In this document: positions 28,089 through 35,285 of the stretch, piece by piece
How positions within the stretch are numbered: the stretch's first letter is position 1
Layout of the letters: the number at the start of each line of letters is the position of its first letter
Source: Aquabacterium sp.
GTDB lineage: Bacteria; Pseudomonadota; Gammaproteobacteria; Burkholderiales; Burkholderiaceae_C
DNA: 64,000 bases
Assembly (NCBI GenBank): GCA_030654395.1
Contig: JAURXM010000132.1
Coordinates: forward strand, 372,001-436,000
Direction: 5' to 3'
Made by a program: the position numbers and the translations under genes
Notes under the pieces: generated by a model
What the model saw: only the letters and a program-made list of their open reading frames with translations
What the model was told of the DNA's origin: nothing
The model's database searches: none

Positions 28089-28817
28089 ATGAATCAAGAC
28101 TTGTCCATCATCACCTTGGTGCTGCATGCCAGCGTAGTGGTGCAAATCGTGATGCTCTTGTTGCTGGCCGTGTCATTGGCAAGCTGGAGCGTGATTTTCA
28201 GTAAAGTCATCGGCCTCAAGCGTGTACGCGATGACAACGAAGAGTTTGACCGCGAGTTTTGGGCTGGGCGCACCCTGCAAGAGTTGTTTCAAGACGCATC
28301 CAGAGGCAACGGGCCTGTGTCACCCCAAGAGCGGATTTTTGCTGCGGGTATGCGCGAATTCATGAAGCTGCGTGAGCGTCGTGTGGCCGACGTATCTACC
28401 TTGCTTGATGGCGCACGCCGTGCCATGCGTGCCAGCTACCAACGCGAGATGGATGTGATTGAATCTCGGTTGGACTTCCTGGGCTCGGTCGGCTCTGTGT
28501 CGCCTTATGTGGGGCTGTTTGGCACCGTATGGGGCATCATGCACGCGTTCACTGGCTTGGCCAATATGCAGCAAGTGTCACTGGCCAATGTGGCGCCTGG
28601 CATTGCTGAGGCCTTGGTTGCCACGGCCATTGGTTTGTTTGCGGCGATTCCTGCTGTGCTGGCTTATAACAATTTTGCGCGCAGCATCGACCGCATCGCC
28701 ACGCAGATGGAGTCCTTCATTGAAGAGTTCTCCAACATCTTGGCGCGCAATACGGTGCAGGCCAACCCTGCTCAGCCGTCGACCGATGCTGGCCGTGCGG
28801 CGCAGCAGGGGCGTTAA
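28089..28817 (+). CDS. tolQ: Tol-Pal system proton channel subunit TolQ
   Basis: A 242-residue MotA/TolQ/ExbB-family protein with three membrane helices: one at the N-terminus ('IVMLLLLAVSLASWSVIF') and two in the conserved C-terminal core ('SVSPYVGLFGTVWGIMHAF', 'AEALVATAIGLFAAIPAVL'). TolQ and TolR form the proton-driven motor that powers TolA during outer-membrane constriction. The motif 'LFGTVWGIMHAFTGLA' and the position before tolR-tolA favour TolQ over ExbB. The spacing to tolR is 2 bases. The usual acyl-CoA thioesterase gene (ybgC) upstream is replaced by sixA. Confidence 0.92.
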   Translation: MNQDLSIITLVLHASVVVQIVMLLLLAVSLASWSVIFSKVIGLKRVRDDNEEFDREFWAGRTLQELFQDASRGNGPVSPQERIFAAGMREFMKLRERRVADVSTLLDGARRAMRASYQREMDVIESRLDFLGSVGSVSPYVGLFGTVWGIMHAFTGLANMQQVSLANVAPGIAEALVATAIGLFAAIPAVLAYNNFARSIDRIATQMESFIEEFSNILARNTVQANPAQPSTDAGRAAQQGR

Positions 28818-28819
28818 GC

Positions 28820-29263
28820 GTGGCTGAACTCAATGCACGCGGGGGAGGGCGCCGCCGCCGCACACGCAACGAGATCAACATGGTGCCGTTCATCGACGTC
28901 ATGCTGGTTTTGTTGATCATCTTCATGGTCAGCGCCCCCTTGTTGCCTACGGGTGTGGTTGACTTGCCTAGCGTGGGCAAGGCTCGCAAGGCACCTGAAA
29001 AAGTGGTTGAAGTGGTCTTGGAGGACGGTGACCGTGTGCGTTTGCGTGTGAACCAAAAGGACGTTGATACCTTGGCGGTGTCTGATTTGGCTGCACGTGT
29101 CAAACCTTTGCAAGATGAGGCAGCGGGTGGCCCCAATGCGGTTCCGGTGATCATCAGCGCCAGCAAAGACGTGCGTTATGACGCCGTGGTGCATGTCATG
29201 GACATCCTGCAAAAAGCGGGCGTGGCACGCGTTGGCCTGTCTGTGCGTACCAACGGCGGTTGA
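28820..29263 (+). CDS. tolR: Tol-Pal system protein TolR
   Basis: A 147-residue ExbD/TolR protein from a GTG start. It has a single helix with the proton-pathway Asp in 'NMVPFIDVMLVLLIIFMV', and a periplasmic dimerisation domain ending 'VMDILQKAGVARVGLSV'. TolR couples the TolQ channel to TolA. It starts 2 bases after tolQ and ends 3 bases before tolA, so the three are surely one transcript. The N-terminal 'GGGRRRR' stretch is cytoplasmic and positively charged. Confidence 0.92.
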   Translation: MAELNARGGGRRRRTRNEINMVPFIDVMLVLLIIFMVSAPLLPTGVVDLPSVGKARKAPEKVVEVVLEDGDRVRLRVNQKDVDTLAVSDLAARVKPLQDEAAGGPNAVPVIISASKDVRYDAVVHVMDILQKAGVARVGLSVRTNGG

Positions 29264-29266
29264 GTC

Positions 29267-30136
29267 GTGAACGCCGCCGCTGCATCTGTGGATATGGGCA
29301 CGGCCGGCGGTCAGGGCTTGCGCCCACGCACATCAGACGGGTGGGTGCCTAGCTTGGCGCTGGCCGTCGGTGTGCATTTGATGCTGCTGGCTGCTTTGAC
29401 GGTGGGGGTGCGATGGAAAAGTCACCCGCCTCAGCCGATTGAAGCCGAGGTCTGGGCGGAGATCCCCAAAATAGCGGTGACTGAGGTGCAGCCACCGCCA
29501 CCAACGGTCGAGCCTCAGCCTGAAGCGCCTGTGCCACCGGTGTTTGAGCCAGAGCCACCAGCTCCTGAGCCCATCCCCGACTTGGTCGTGGCCAAGAAGC
29601 CCCACAAAAAAGAACCCAAAGAACCTAAAGAGCCCAAAAAGATCAAGCACCGAGAGCCGGTTGAGGTGTTCGAGAGCGCGCCGCCTAAGGTGGCCGTTGT
29701 CAAGCCTGCGCCAGTTAAAGTGACCAAGCCCACAACCGTTAAATCGAACCAGCCCGATGTGATTGAGCGTGCCGTGCTGGAAGCCGAGCGCCAGCGCAAG
29801 GACAAGCTGCAACGCATGATGTCGGATTTGGGTAGTTTGGGCACGCCAAGTCCTTCGGCCGGCCCGAGTGCCTCGTACATCGGGCGGATCAGGGCACGCA
29901 TCAAGCCCAATATCCTGTTCACGGACAGCGTCGCAGGTAACCCTCAAGCGGTGGTTGAGGTTCGTTGCGCGCCTGACGGGCGCATCATCTCTCGCAAGCT
30001 GTTGACCTCATCGGGTGTGCCGTCATTTGATACGGCTGTCCTGCGCGCCATCGAGCGCACAGAGGTGCTGCCTGCCGATGAGAGCGGGCGGGTTCAGCCA
30101 CTGATGGAAATCAGCTTCCGCCCTAACGATTTTTGA
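29267..30136 (+). CDS. tolA: Tol-Pal system energy transducer TolA
   Basis: A 289-residue protein from a GTG start. A single N-terminal helix ('LALAVGVHLMLLAALTVGV') is followed by a Pro/Glu/Lys-rich extended region, including the repeat 'KEPKEPKEPKK', and a charged 'LEAERQRKDKLQRMM' segment. The C-terminal TonB/TolA-like domain ('VVEVRCAPDGRIISRKLLTS', 'AVLRAIERTEVLPADE') binds TolB and Pal partners. The central helical region is shorter than the long Ala-Lys repeats of enteric TolA. No tolB or pal follows: the next gene is the convergent bufC only 3 bases away. Confidence 0.88.
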   Translation: MNAAAASVDMGTAGGQGLRPRTSDGWVPSLALAVGVHLMLLAALTVGVRWKSHPPQPIEAEVWAEIPKIAVTEVQPPPPTVEPQPEAPVPPVFEPEPPAPEPIPDLVVAKKPHKKEPKEPKEPKKIKHREPVEVFESAPPKVAVVKPAPVKVTKPTTVKSNQPDVIERAVLEAERQRKDKLQRMMSDLGSLGTPSPSAGPSASYIGRIRARIKPNILFTDSVAGNPQAVVEVRCAPDGRIISRKLLTSSGVPSFDTAVLRAIERTEVLPADESGRVQPLMEISFRPNDF

Positions 30137-30139
30137 CAG

Positions 30140-30955
30140 CTAGGGCGCTGAGGTGATCCGCCACAGCCAACCCTTGGTGAGGGCTTCGGTCAACCAAGCG
30201 GTGAAGTCAAAGTCGCCATCAGCTTGATTCAACAGCGTGGCCAGATCGTGCTCACCTGCGACTTGTTGCATCCACGCAGCCACAGGCGCTGGCAGGCCTT
30301 GTACCTGTACTTGCCCATGCCAATCGTGTCGCCAGACCACGGCGGTTTCGCCCGACCCTGCCTGCAAGGCTGATCTGGCTGCATCCTCTTGCTGCGGGCT
30401 GTCGAGCCGGTGTGCGGTCCATAAACTGGCAACAGGCCATGCTGATGTCAGTATGTGGACATGTGGCTGAAGGTGCAGTCTGAGGTTTTGTGGTGCGGTG
30501 TCTCCTAGCCGTTGAAGGCTGTCCGTGTCTACGGTGGTGTCGTGGGCGCGCTCGCTCAGGTGCACAGCCCAGTCGAGTCGGGCGCTGTCGGCCAACCAGG
30601 GCCAGTCTTGAAGATCAGGGTGGCTGTTGAGCAAGTCCGCCAGATGGCCTCCCCATTGACCCAGATCACCGCAGTTGGGCGGTTGCGTCTGCCAAAGCAA
30701 TCTAGCCAACATGTCCAGCGTATCGGTGCCCAGCATGGCGGCCATGGTGGGGTAGGTGCTGGCCAGTACCCGCTGTGACGTGGCTTGTGCGTTGAGTTGG
30801 TATGCACGCAAACCGGCGGCATCGGTGGCCAGTTTGGCCGCTTGAATCGCAGGCCAACAGGCTTGCTGGTTGTCCAATGTGCTGGCGCTTGGTAGCGTGC
30901 TGCGCCAAGCATCCATCACGGCCAGCTGGCGTTCTGTTTCTGCTTGCCTGCTCAC
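30140..30955 (-). CDS. DUF2063-family partner protein of a bufferin RiPP operon (BufC-like)
   Basis: A 271-residue protein from a GTG start that overlaps the DUF692 stop by 4 bases. The N-terminal part ('GLRAYQLNAQATSQRVLAST' then 'YPTMAAMLG') matches DUF2063, the HvfC/BufC-type partner thought to bind the precursor peptide and present it to the DUF692 enzyme. The C-terminal half, with 'VVWRHDWHGQVQVQGLPAPV', is less conserved. It is the last gene of the three-gene operon and meets tolA tail to tail with 3 bases between. The functional statement comes from studied HvfABC and bufferin systems; only the domain order and context are seen here. Confidence 0.78.
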   Translation of the reverse strand: MSRQAETERQLAVMDAWRSTLPSASTLDNQQACWPAIQAAKLATDAAGLRAYQLNAQATSQRVLASTYPTMAAMLGTDTLDMLARLLWQTQPPNCGDLGQWGGHLADLLNSHPDLQDWPWLADSARLDWAVHLSERAHDTTVDTDSLQRLGDTAPQNLRLHLQPHVHILTSAWPVASLWTAHRLDSPQQEDAARSALQAGSGETAVVWRHDWHGQVQVQGLPAPVAAWMQQVAGEHDLATLLNQADGDFDFTAWLTEALTKGWLWRITSAP

Positions 30956-31917
30956 TCGCTACCCCATTGATCGGCGTCGCTCTCAGGGCTGTCTGTGATG
31001 CGGGCAATGGTGTTCGCGGCCAGCCTGGCCTCGTCAAGCAGCACAGCCAAAGGGGGAATGTCGACATCCCACTCAATCAGGGTCGGCAAGGCGCCCAGAT
31101 GCTCAATGGTTTGTTCATACACGTCCCAGCCTGTTGCGCTGACTCGTTGGCTGTGATCATCAATGACCAAGCGGTCTGCTTGCTCAGGCCAGCGGAATCC
31201 AGCCAAGTGGATTTGCCCCACCATGCCCACGGGCAATTGCCAAACAAAGTCCAAGGCCTGTGCACGGGCCATGGCCAGAGACTGTGTGTTATCCGTGGGT
31301 GCAGATGACGTGTGCCAACCCGCACGGCGAACACGGTTGAGGCCGTTGACGATGAGGTTGTTCAGGTCCAGCAACAGTTGGCAGCCGCTTTGGCGACACA
31401 CGCTGACCAAGAAGTCAACCTCGGGAATGAGGTCATCGCTGTACGCCATGTAGGCGGACAGGTTTTCGATCAAGATGGGCCGCTGAAGGCGATCTTGTAC
31501 CTGCTGGATGTTGCCCACCAAAATAGACAAAGACGCCTCTGTTAAGGCCACAGGTAACAAATCGCTGGCGTGAACCGCAGGCAGGCCCAAGGGGGCTACG
31601 CGTGCAAAACTGGCGTGGTCTGATACCCGTACGGGGTTGATTCGTTCAACCAATCTGGCCAGTTTGTCCAAGTGGGTCAAATCGATGCCTGAGGCTGATC
31701 CCAAGGACAAACCAACGCCATGCAAGCTGATGGGGTAGTGTGTGCCCAAGTCAGACAAGGCCCGCAGGTTGGGGCCGCCGTCGGTGAAGAAGTTTTCGGA
31801 GTGGACTTCCAAAAAACCCAGCGGCGGCAGGCTCGCACGCAGCGCTTGTGCATGCGCCTGCCTCAGCCCGATGCCGACCATGGAGATCGATCCAGCTGCT
31901 TGGGGCATCGGTGCCAT
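30952..31917 (-). CDS. DUF692 multinuclear iron enzyme of a bufferin operon (BufB/MbnB-like)
   Basis: I use the ATG at 31917 ('MAPMPQAAGSISMVGIGLRQ'), 22 bases after the precursor stop; the track start at 31983 would run into that gene. The product (about 321 aa) is a TIM-barrel-type DUF692 protein. Metal-ligand motifs are visible: 'LGFLEVHSENFF', 'YPISLHGVGLSLG', 'VRVSDHASFA', 'PILIENLSAY', 'LLLDLNNLIVNG' and 'IHLAGF'. Relatives (MbnB, TglH, HvfB, BufB) oxidise cysteine in a precursor peptide, giving oxazolone-thioamide or thiooxazole groups that bind copper. It likely acts with the DUF2063 partner on the BufA-like peptide upstream. No clear Shine-Dalgarno precedes 31917, so the start could be the later 'MVGIGLRQ'. 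Confidence 0.86.
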   Translation of the reverse strand: MAPMPQAAGSISMVGIGLRQAHAQALRASLPPLGFLEVHSENFFTDGGPNLRALSDLGTHYPISLHGVGLSLGSASGIDLTHLDKLARLVERINPVRVSDHASFARVAPLGLPAVHASDLLPVALTEASLSILVGNIQQVQDRLQRPILIENLSAYMAYSDDLIPEVDFLVSVCRQSGCQLLLDLNNLIVNGLNRVRRAGWHTSSAPTDNTQSLAMARAQALDFVWQLPVGMVGQIHLAGFRWPEQADRLVIDDHSQRVSATGWDVYEQTIEHLGALPTLIEWDVDIPPLAVLLDEARLAANTIARITDSPESDADQWGSE

Positions 31918-31939
31918 GGTTTTAGCTTTGCTTTTGCTG

Positions 31940-32239
31940 TTACTTGGCCGCAGCCTTGGCAGCAGCGGCTTTGGCTTGTTCATTGCTCAAGCCGCCCAGT
32001 TTCGCGCACGTGCCTTTGGCGACCAGCTTCCAGTCCTCTGGTGAGTTGTCTTTCTTGGCCTCGCCTGCGCAGGCGTGGCTGCCGGACAAGTTAGAGCAAC
32101 TGTTCTCACCCGCCTTGGACACGCCGTAGCACTTTTCCTTGTCTTTGGCACTGGCTTGAGCGTGGGCGCTGGGGGTGTGCAGTAAACCCAGTGCCAGTAC
32201 GGATGACAGGGCAGTGGAGAGCAGTTGGCGTTGGTTCAT
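31940..32239 (-). CDS. Bufferin-type RiPP precursor (DUF2282, BufA1-like), secreted
   Basis: The ATG at 32239 ('MNQRQLLSTALSSVLALGLL') has AAGGAC upstream and gives a 99-residue protein; the 36 residues upstream in the track are not part of it. A signal peptide with cleavage near 'SAHAQA' leads to a core with four cysteines: 'EKCYGVSKAGENSCSNL', 'SHACAG' and 'KGTCAKLGG'. This is the DUF2282/BufA1 pattern, in which some Cys become copper-binding heterocycles after processing by the DUF692 enzyme. An Ala/Lys-rich tail ('EQAKAAAAKAAAK') follows the core. The product would act in the periplasm, buffering excess copper by analogy with Caulobacter. It leads the operon bufABC on the minus strand. 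Confidence 0.82.
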   Translation of the reverse strand: MNQRQLLSTALSSVLALGLLHTPSAHAQASAKDKEKCYGVSKAGENSCSNLSGSHACAGEAKKDNSPEDWKLVAKGTCAKLGGLSNEQAKAAAAKAAAK

Positions 32240-32349
32240 GGTGCGTCCTTGTGAATCAAGTTGAGGAATGCTGAGGTTGACAAAAATAACGCATGAAAGT
32301 CTGCGTTTGATGTTTGGTCGTGCAACTTGCCAAAATCTGACACTCATGC

Positions 32350-32363
32350 TGACAATATTGTCA
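32350..32363. promoter_or_regulatory. Perfect 14-base palindrome in a divergent promoter region, possible operator
   Basis: TGACAATATTGTCA is an uninterrupted inverted repeat with no spacer. It lies 111 bases upstream of the precursor start and 118 bases upstream of the divergent GspE/PilB-like gene. Its shape suits a dimeric repressor or a Fur/PerR-like regulator, but I cannot match it to a known consensus. It may also include a TTGTCA -35 element for the minus strand. Function is inferred only. Confidence 0.35.
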
Positions 32364-32480
32364 TCGACATGGCAATGGAGGGCGTTTCCCCTCTTTTTGT
32401 GCTGATCATCTTGCCGTGATTTTCATAGCATGGCAATCACCACCGGGTGCAGCTTTTGGAGCCCGGATGCAAGGATCGTC

Positions 32481-35024
32481 ATGTCTGATACACCCTATTT
32501 TAGTGAAGACCCAGAGCCATTGGCTTCGTTTGGTCAAACCGTGTCTGGCGACCTTGATGATGGCGCTTTTCGCTGGCCCACGCCACCGTTTGCCACCTAT
32601 CCAGCTGCGCGAGCACAGCAAGAGCATGAGCCTTGCGAGGTCGTGGGGCTGAACGATCGGACGATGCAAGCGAGGTTGAACTTTTTCGTGCCAACCGAGC
32701 GTGTTGCGCACATTCAGGTGCCGCCTGCGCGCACAACCATGCCCCTGCGCTTCAGCCAGTTCCGCTCTATTGTGCTGACCCGCACGCTGGCGCCGATGGA
32801 CGCAGATGACGATCTTGAATCCGAACATCACCACGCGGGCATGCTGGCAAAACGACCTGTGGTTGTCTACCGGATTCACTTGGTAGCCGGTGGCATGCTC
32901 GAGGGCGACACCATTGGCTATGTTGAAAACGATTACGGCTTGTTTTTGTTCCCGCCTGCGAACGACTACGGCACGGTCAAACGCATGTTTGTGCCGACCG
33001 AGGCCATAGCCGGCGTCGAGTTCGGCCCTTTGATTGGCCAAGCCTTGGTCGCAGACAAGGCATTGACCGTGGCCCAGGTGGACCACGCTGTAGAAGTGCA
33101 ACAAGGCCTGCGTATCCAAAAGCTCGGTGACATTTTGTTGACCCAAAAAGTGGTCACACAGACGCAGTTGCTGGAGGCCATTGCCCAGCAAAGTCGCATG
33201 CCCATGGTGCGCATTGGCGAGGCATTGATCGCCATGAACCTGATCACAGAGGATCAGTTGCACGACGCGCTCAGCCAGCAGCAGACGGACCGCACGGTGC
33301 CCCTTGGTGAGTTGTTGGTGCGTCTGGGGATGGTTTCGCGTCAAGATTTGCTCAATGCCTTGGCGCGCAAAATGGGCTACCCTTTGGTTGATTTGGATAA
33401 ATTCCCAGCCGATCCGGATGCCTTGAATAAGGTGCCATTCACGGTGGCCGCCCGTTTGTTGGTGGCGCCTTTGCTGTTGCGAGACACCACGCTGATCGTG
33501 GCCGTGGAAGACCCCAGCAAGCGCGTGGTCCTGTCTGAGTTGGAGTTCATCACGCAGTGCAAGATCGTGCCTGTACTGGCTCTGCAGAGTCAGCTGGAGT
33601 GGGCCATACGCGATGCCTATGCCAAGCTCGGGGCCGACGTCACGTCTGTGATGTTTGCTTCTTTTGCCGAGCCCAATTTGGAGATGGATCCGGTCGATTC
33701 AGGCAAACTGGTTGAAGATCTTGAGAAAGAGGGGTTGGATAAATCCCGGCAAGATGAAGACCGGCCTATTGAGCAGAGCGATAACTCTTTGGTTAGGCTG
33801 ATCAACACCATGATCGTGGAGGCCTATACGCAAGGCGTGTCGGACATCCATATCGAGAGCTATCCCGGGCGGGAGAAAATCAAAATCCGGTTTCGCAAAG
33901 ACGGGGTTTTGGTGCCGTATCTAGAGCTGCCTCACAACTACCGCAGCGCCATGATTGCCCGCATCAAGATCATGTGTGATCTGGATATATCGGACCGTCG
34001 CAAGCCGCAAGATGGCAAGATCAATTTCGCGCGTTTTGTGCCCCAATACCGGCTGGAGTTGCGCGTTGCCACCATCCCGACTAACAACGGATTAGAAGAT
34101 GTGGTGATGCGGATTTTGAGTTCCGCACGGCCTTTGCCTCTGGATAAAATTGGCTTGAGCCCTGTCAATTTGGATAGGCTTAAGGGTGCACTGGAGCGCC
34201 CATACGGCATGATTTTGTGCGTAGGCCCGACAGGCTCAGGCAAGACAACCACACTGCACTCTGCCTTGAGTTTTATCAACGTGCCTGAGCGCAAGATTTG
34301 GACGGCAGAAGACCCGGTTGAAATCACCCAGCCCGGATTGCGGCAGGTTCAGGTCAATACCAAAATAGACTGGACGTTTGCCAAAGCCTTGCGTGCTTTT
34401 TTGCGCGCTGATCCGGATGTGATCATGGTGGGTGAAATGCGCGATGCTGAGACAGCGGGCATGGGCATTGAGGCCTCCTTGACTGGGCACATGGTGCTGT
34501 CGACCTTGCATACCAACAGTGCACCTGAAACAGTCACACGTTTGTTGGACATGGGCATGGACCCGTTCAATTTTGCCGACTCCTTATTGGTGGTGTTGGC
34601 TCAGCGCTTGGTCCGTCGTTTGTGTACCGGTTGCAGGTCGTCTGAGCCAGCCTCGCCTGATCAAATTGAAGAGATGCTCAGCGAGTATCTGCACTTGTTT
34701 CCTAAAGGTGAAGAGGCGCTCTCACGCGAGCGCTTGTTGGCCGACTGGCAGCAACGTCTGGGGCAGGGCGGGGTGTTGATGACCCACACCAATACAGGCT
34801 GCCCTCAGTGCAACAACACGGGCTACAAGGGCCGTGCGGGCATCCATGAGTTGTTGTCCGTTAGCCGTGAGATCCGCCGGATGATTCAAAACGGTGTGCG
34901 CGCAGATGAATTGCAGAACCAAGCCTTGCGAGAGGGGATGCGCACCCTGCGGCAAGATGGCATAGAGAAGGTCATATCAGGCATTACCAGCATGGAAGAA
35001 GTGCGTGCGACCAGCAATATGTAG
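32481..35024 (+). CDS. Solitary GspE/PilB-family secretion ATPase with extra N-terminal domain
   Basis: The ATG at 32481 has AAGGA at good spacing, so I use it rather than 32430. About 847 residues result. The N-terminal ~190 residues form an unusual domain ('PVVVYRIHLVAGGMLEGDTI', 'FVPTEAIAGVEFG'), not the normal PilB start. Residues ~200-330 contain three MshEN-like repeats ('QKLGDILLTQKVVTQTQLLE', 'IGEALIAMNLITEDQLHDAL', 'LGELLVRLGMVSRQDLLNAL'). The ATPase core has Walker A 'CVGPTGSGKTTTLHSA' (about 577), 'DPDVIMVGEMRDAETA', 'TGHMVLSTLHTNSA', and a four-Cys zinc site ('CTGC' plus 'CPQCNNTGYKGRAG'). It should be an active hexameric motor for a pilus or secretion system, but no pilC, pilin or gsp gene is near. 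Confidence 0.82.
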   Translation: MSDTPYFSEDPEPLASFGQTVSGDLDDGAFRWPTPPFATYPAARAQQEHEPCEVVGLNDRTMQARLNFFVPTERVAHIQVPPARTTMPLRFSQFRSIVLTRTLAPMDADDDLESEHHHAGMLAKRPVVVYRIHLVAGGMLEGDTIGYVENDYGLFLFPPANDYGTVKRMFVPTEAIAGVEFGPLIGQALVADKALTVAQVDHAVEVQQGLRIQKLGDILLTQKVVTQTQLLEAIAQQSRMPMVRIGEALIAMNLITEDQLHDALSQQQTDRTVPLGELLVRLGMVSRQDLLNALARKMGYPLVDLDKFPADPDALNKVPFTVAARLLVAPLLLRDTTLIVAVEDPSKRVVLSELEFITQCKIVPVLALQSQLEWAIRDAYAKLGADVTSVMFASFAEPNLEMDPVDSGKLVEDLEKEGLDKSRQDEDRPIEQSDNSLVRLINTMIVEAYTQGVSDIHIESYPGREKIKIRFRKDGVLVPYLELPHNYRSAMIARIKIMCDLDISDRRKPQDGKINFARFVPQYRLELRVATIPTNNGLEDVVMRILSSARPLPLDKIGLSPVNLDRLKGALERPYGMILCVGPTGSGKTTTLHSALSFINVPERKIWTAEDPVEITQPGLRQVQVNTKIDWTFAKALRAFLRADPDVIMVGEMRDAETAGMGIEASLTGHMVLSTLHTNSAPETVTRLLDMGMDPFNFADSLLVVLAQRLVRRLCTGCRSSEPASPDQIEEMLSEYLHLFPKGEEALSRERLLADWQQRLGQGGVLMTHTNTGCPQCNNTGYKGRAGIHELLSVSREIRRMIQNGVRADELQNQALREGMRTLRQDGIEKVISGITSMEEVRATSNM

Positions 35025-35250
35025 CGGCATCAGGGTACGAATTCGGTGAAACCGTGCCTTGTTGTGTTCGTGCAGCACGCGGTATCAGAAAAAGGTGCAA
35101 GATAGGTGTCAACGAGATCGTTAAACAGGCCTGTGAATCCCTGTCTAGTTCGGGTTTTGTAGGTGGGTGATTTCAGCGATCTTGGGTGTTAAGGCGATGC
35201 TTGTGTGGTCGCGCCGGGTCACCTTACGGACGCACCGGCAGATCACGAAG

Positions 35251-35271
35251 CATCGATGGCGTAAATCGATG
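35251..35271 (+). promoter_or_regulatory. Hairpin-forming inverted repeat in the prkA leader
   Basis: CATCGAT and ATCGATG pair perfectly around a 7-base loop (GGCGTAA), ending 4 bases before the GACGGAGG ribosome site of the prkA/yeaG gene. It might influence translation or act as an operator. The 262-base gap from the ATPase gene to prkA holds no other clear signal; I found no convincing sigma-54 or sigma-70 consensus. Confidence 0.25.
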
Positions 35272-35285
35272 TGACGGAGGTCTTT

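Noticed and set aside
29590-29640. Short AAGAACCCAAAG-like tandem repeats as a DNA repeat element
   Set aside because: They encode the KEP repeats of TolA, a normal low-complexity protein region.
35025-35285. A sigma-54 promoter for the prkA operon
   Set aside because: No GG-N10-GC pair with TGGCAC/TTGC character was found in the gap.
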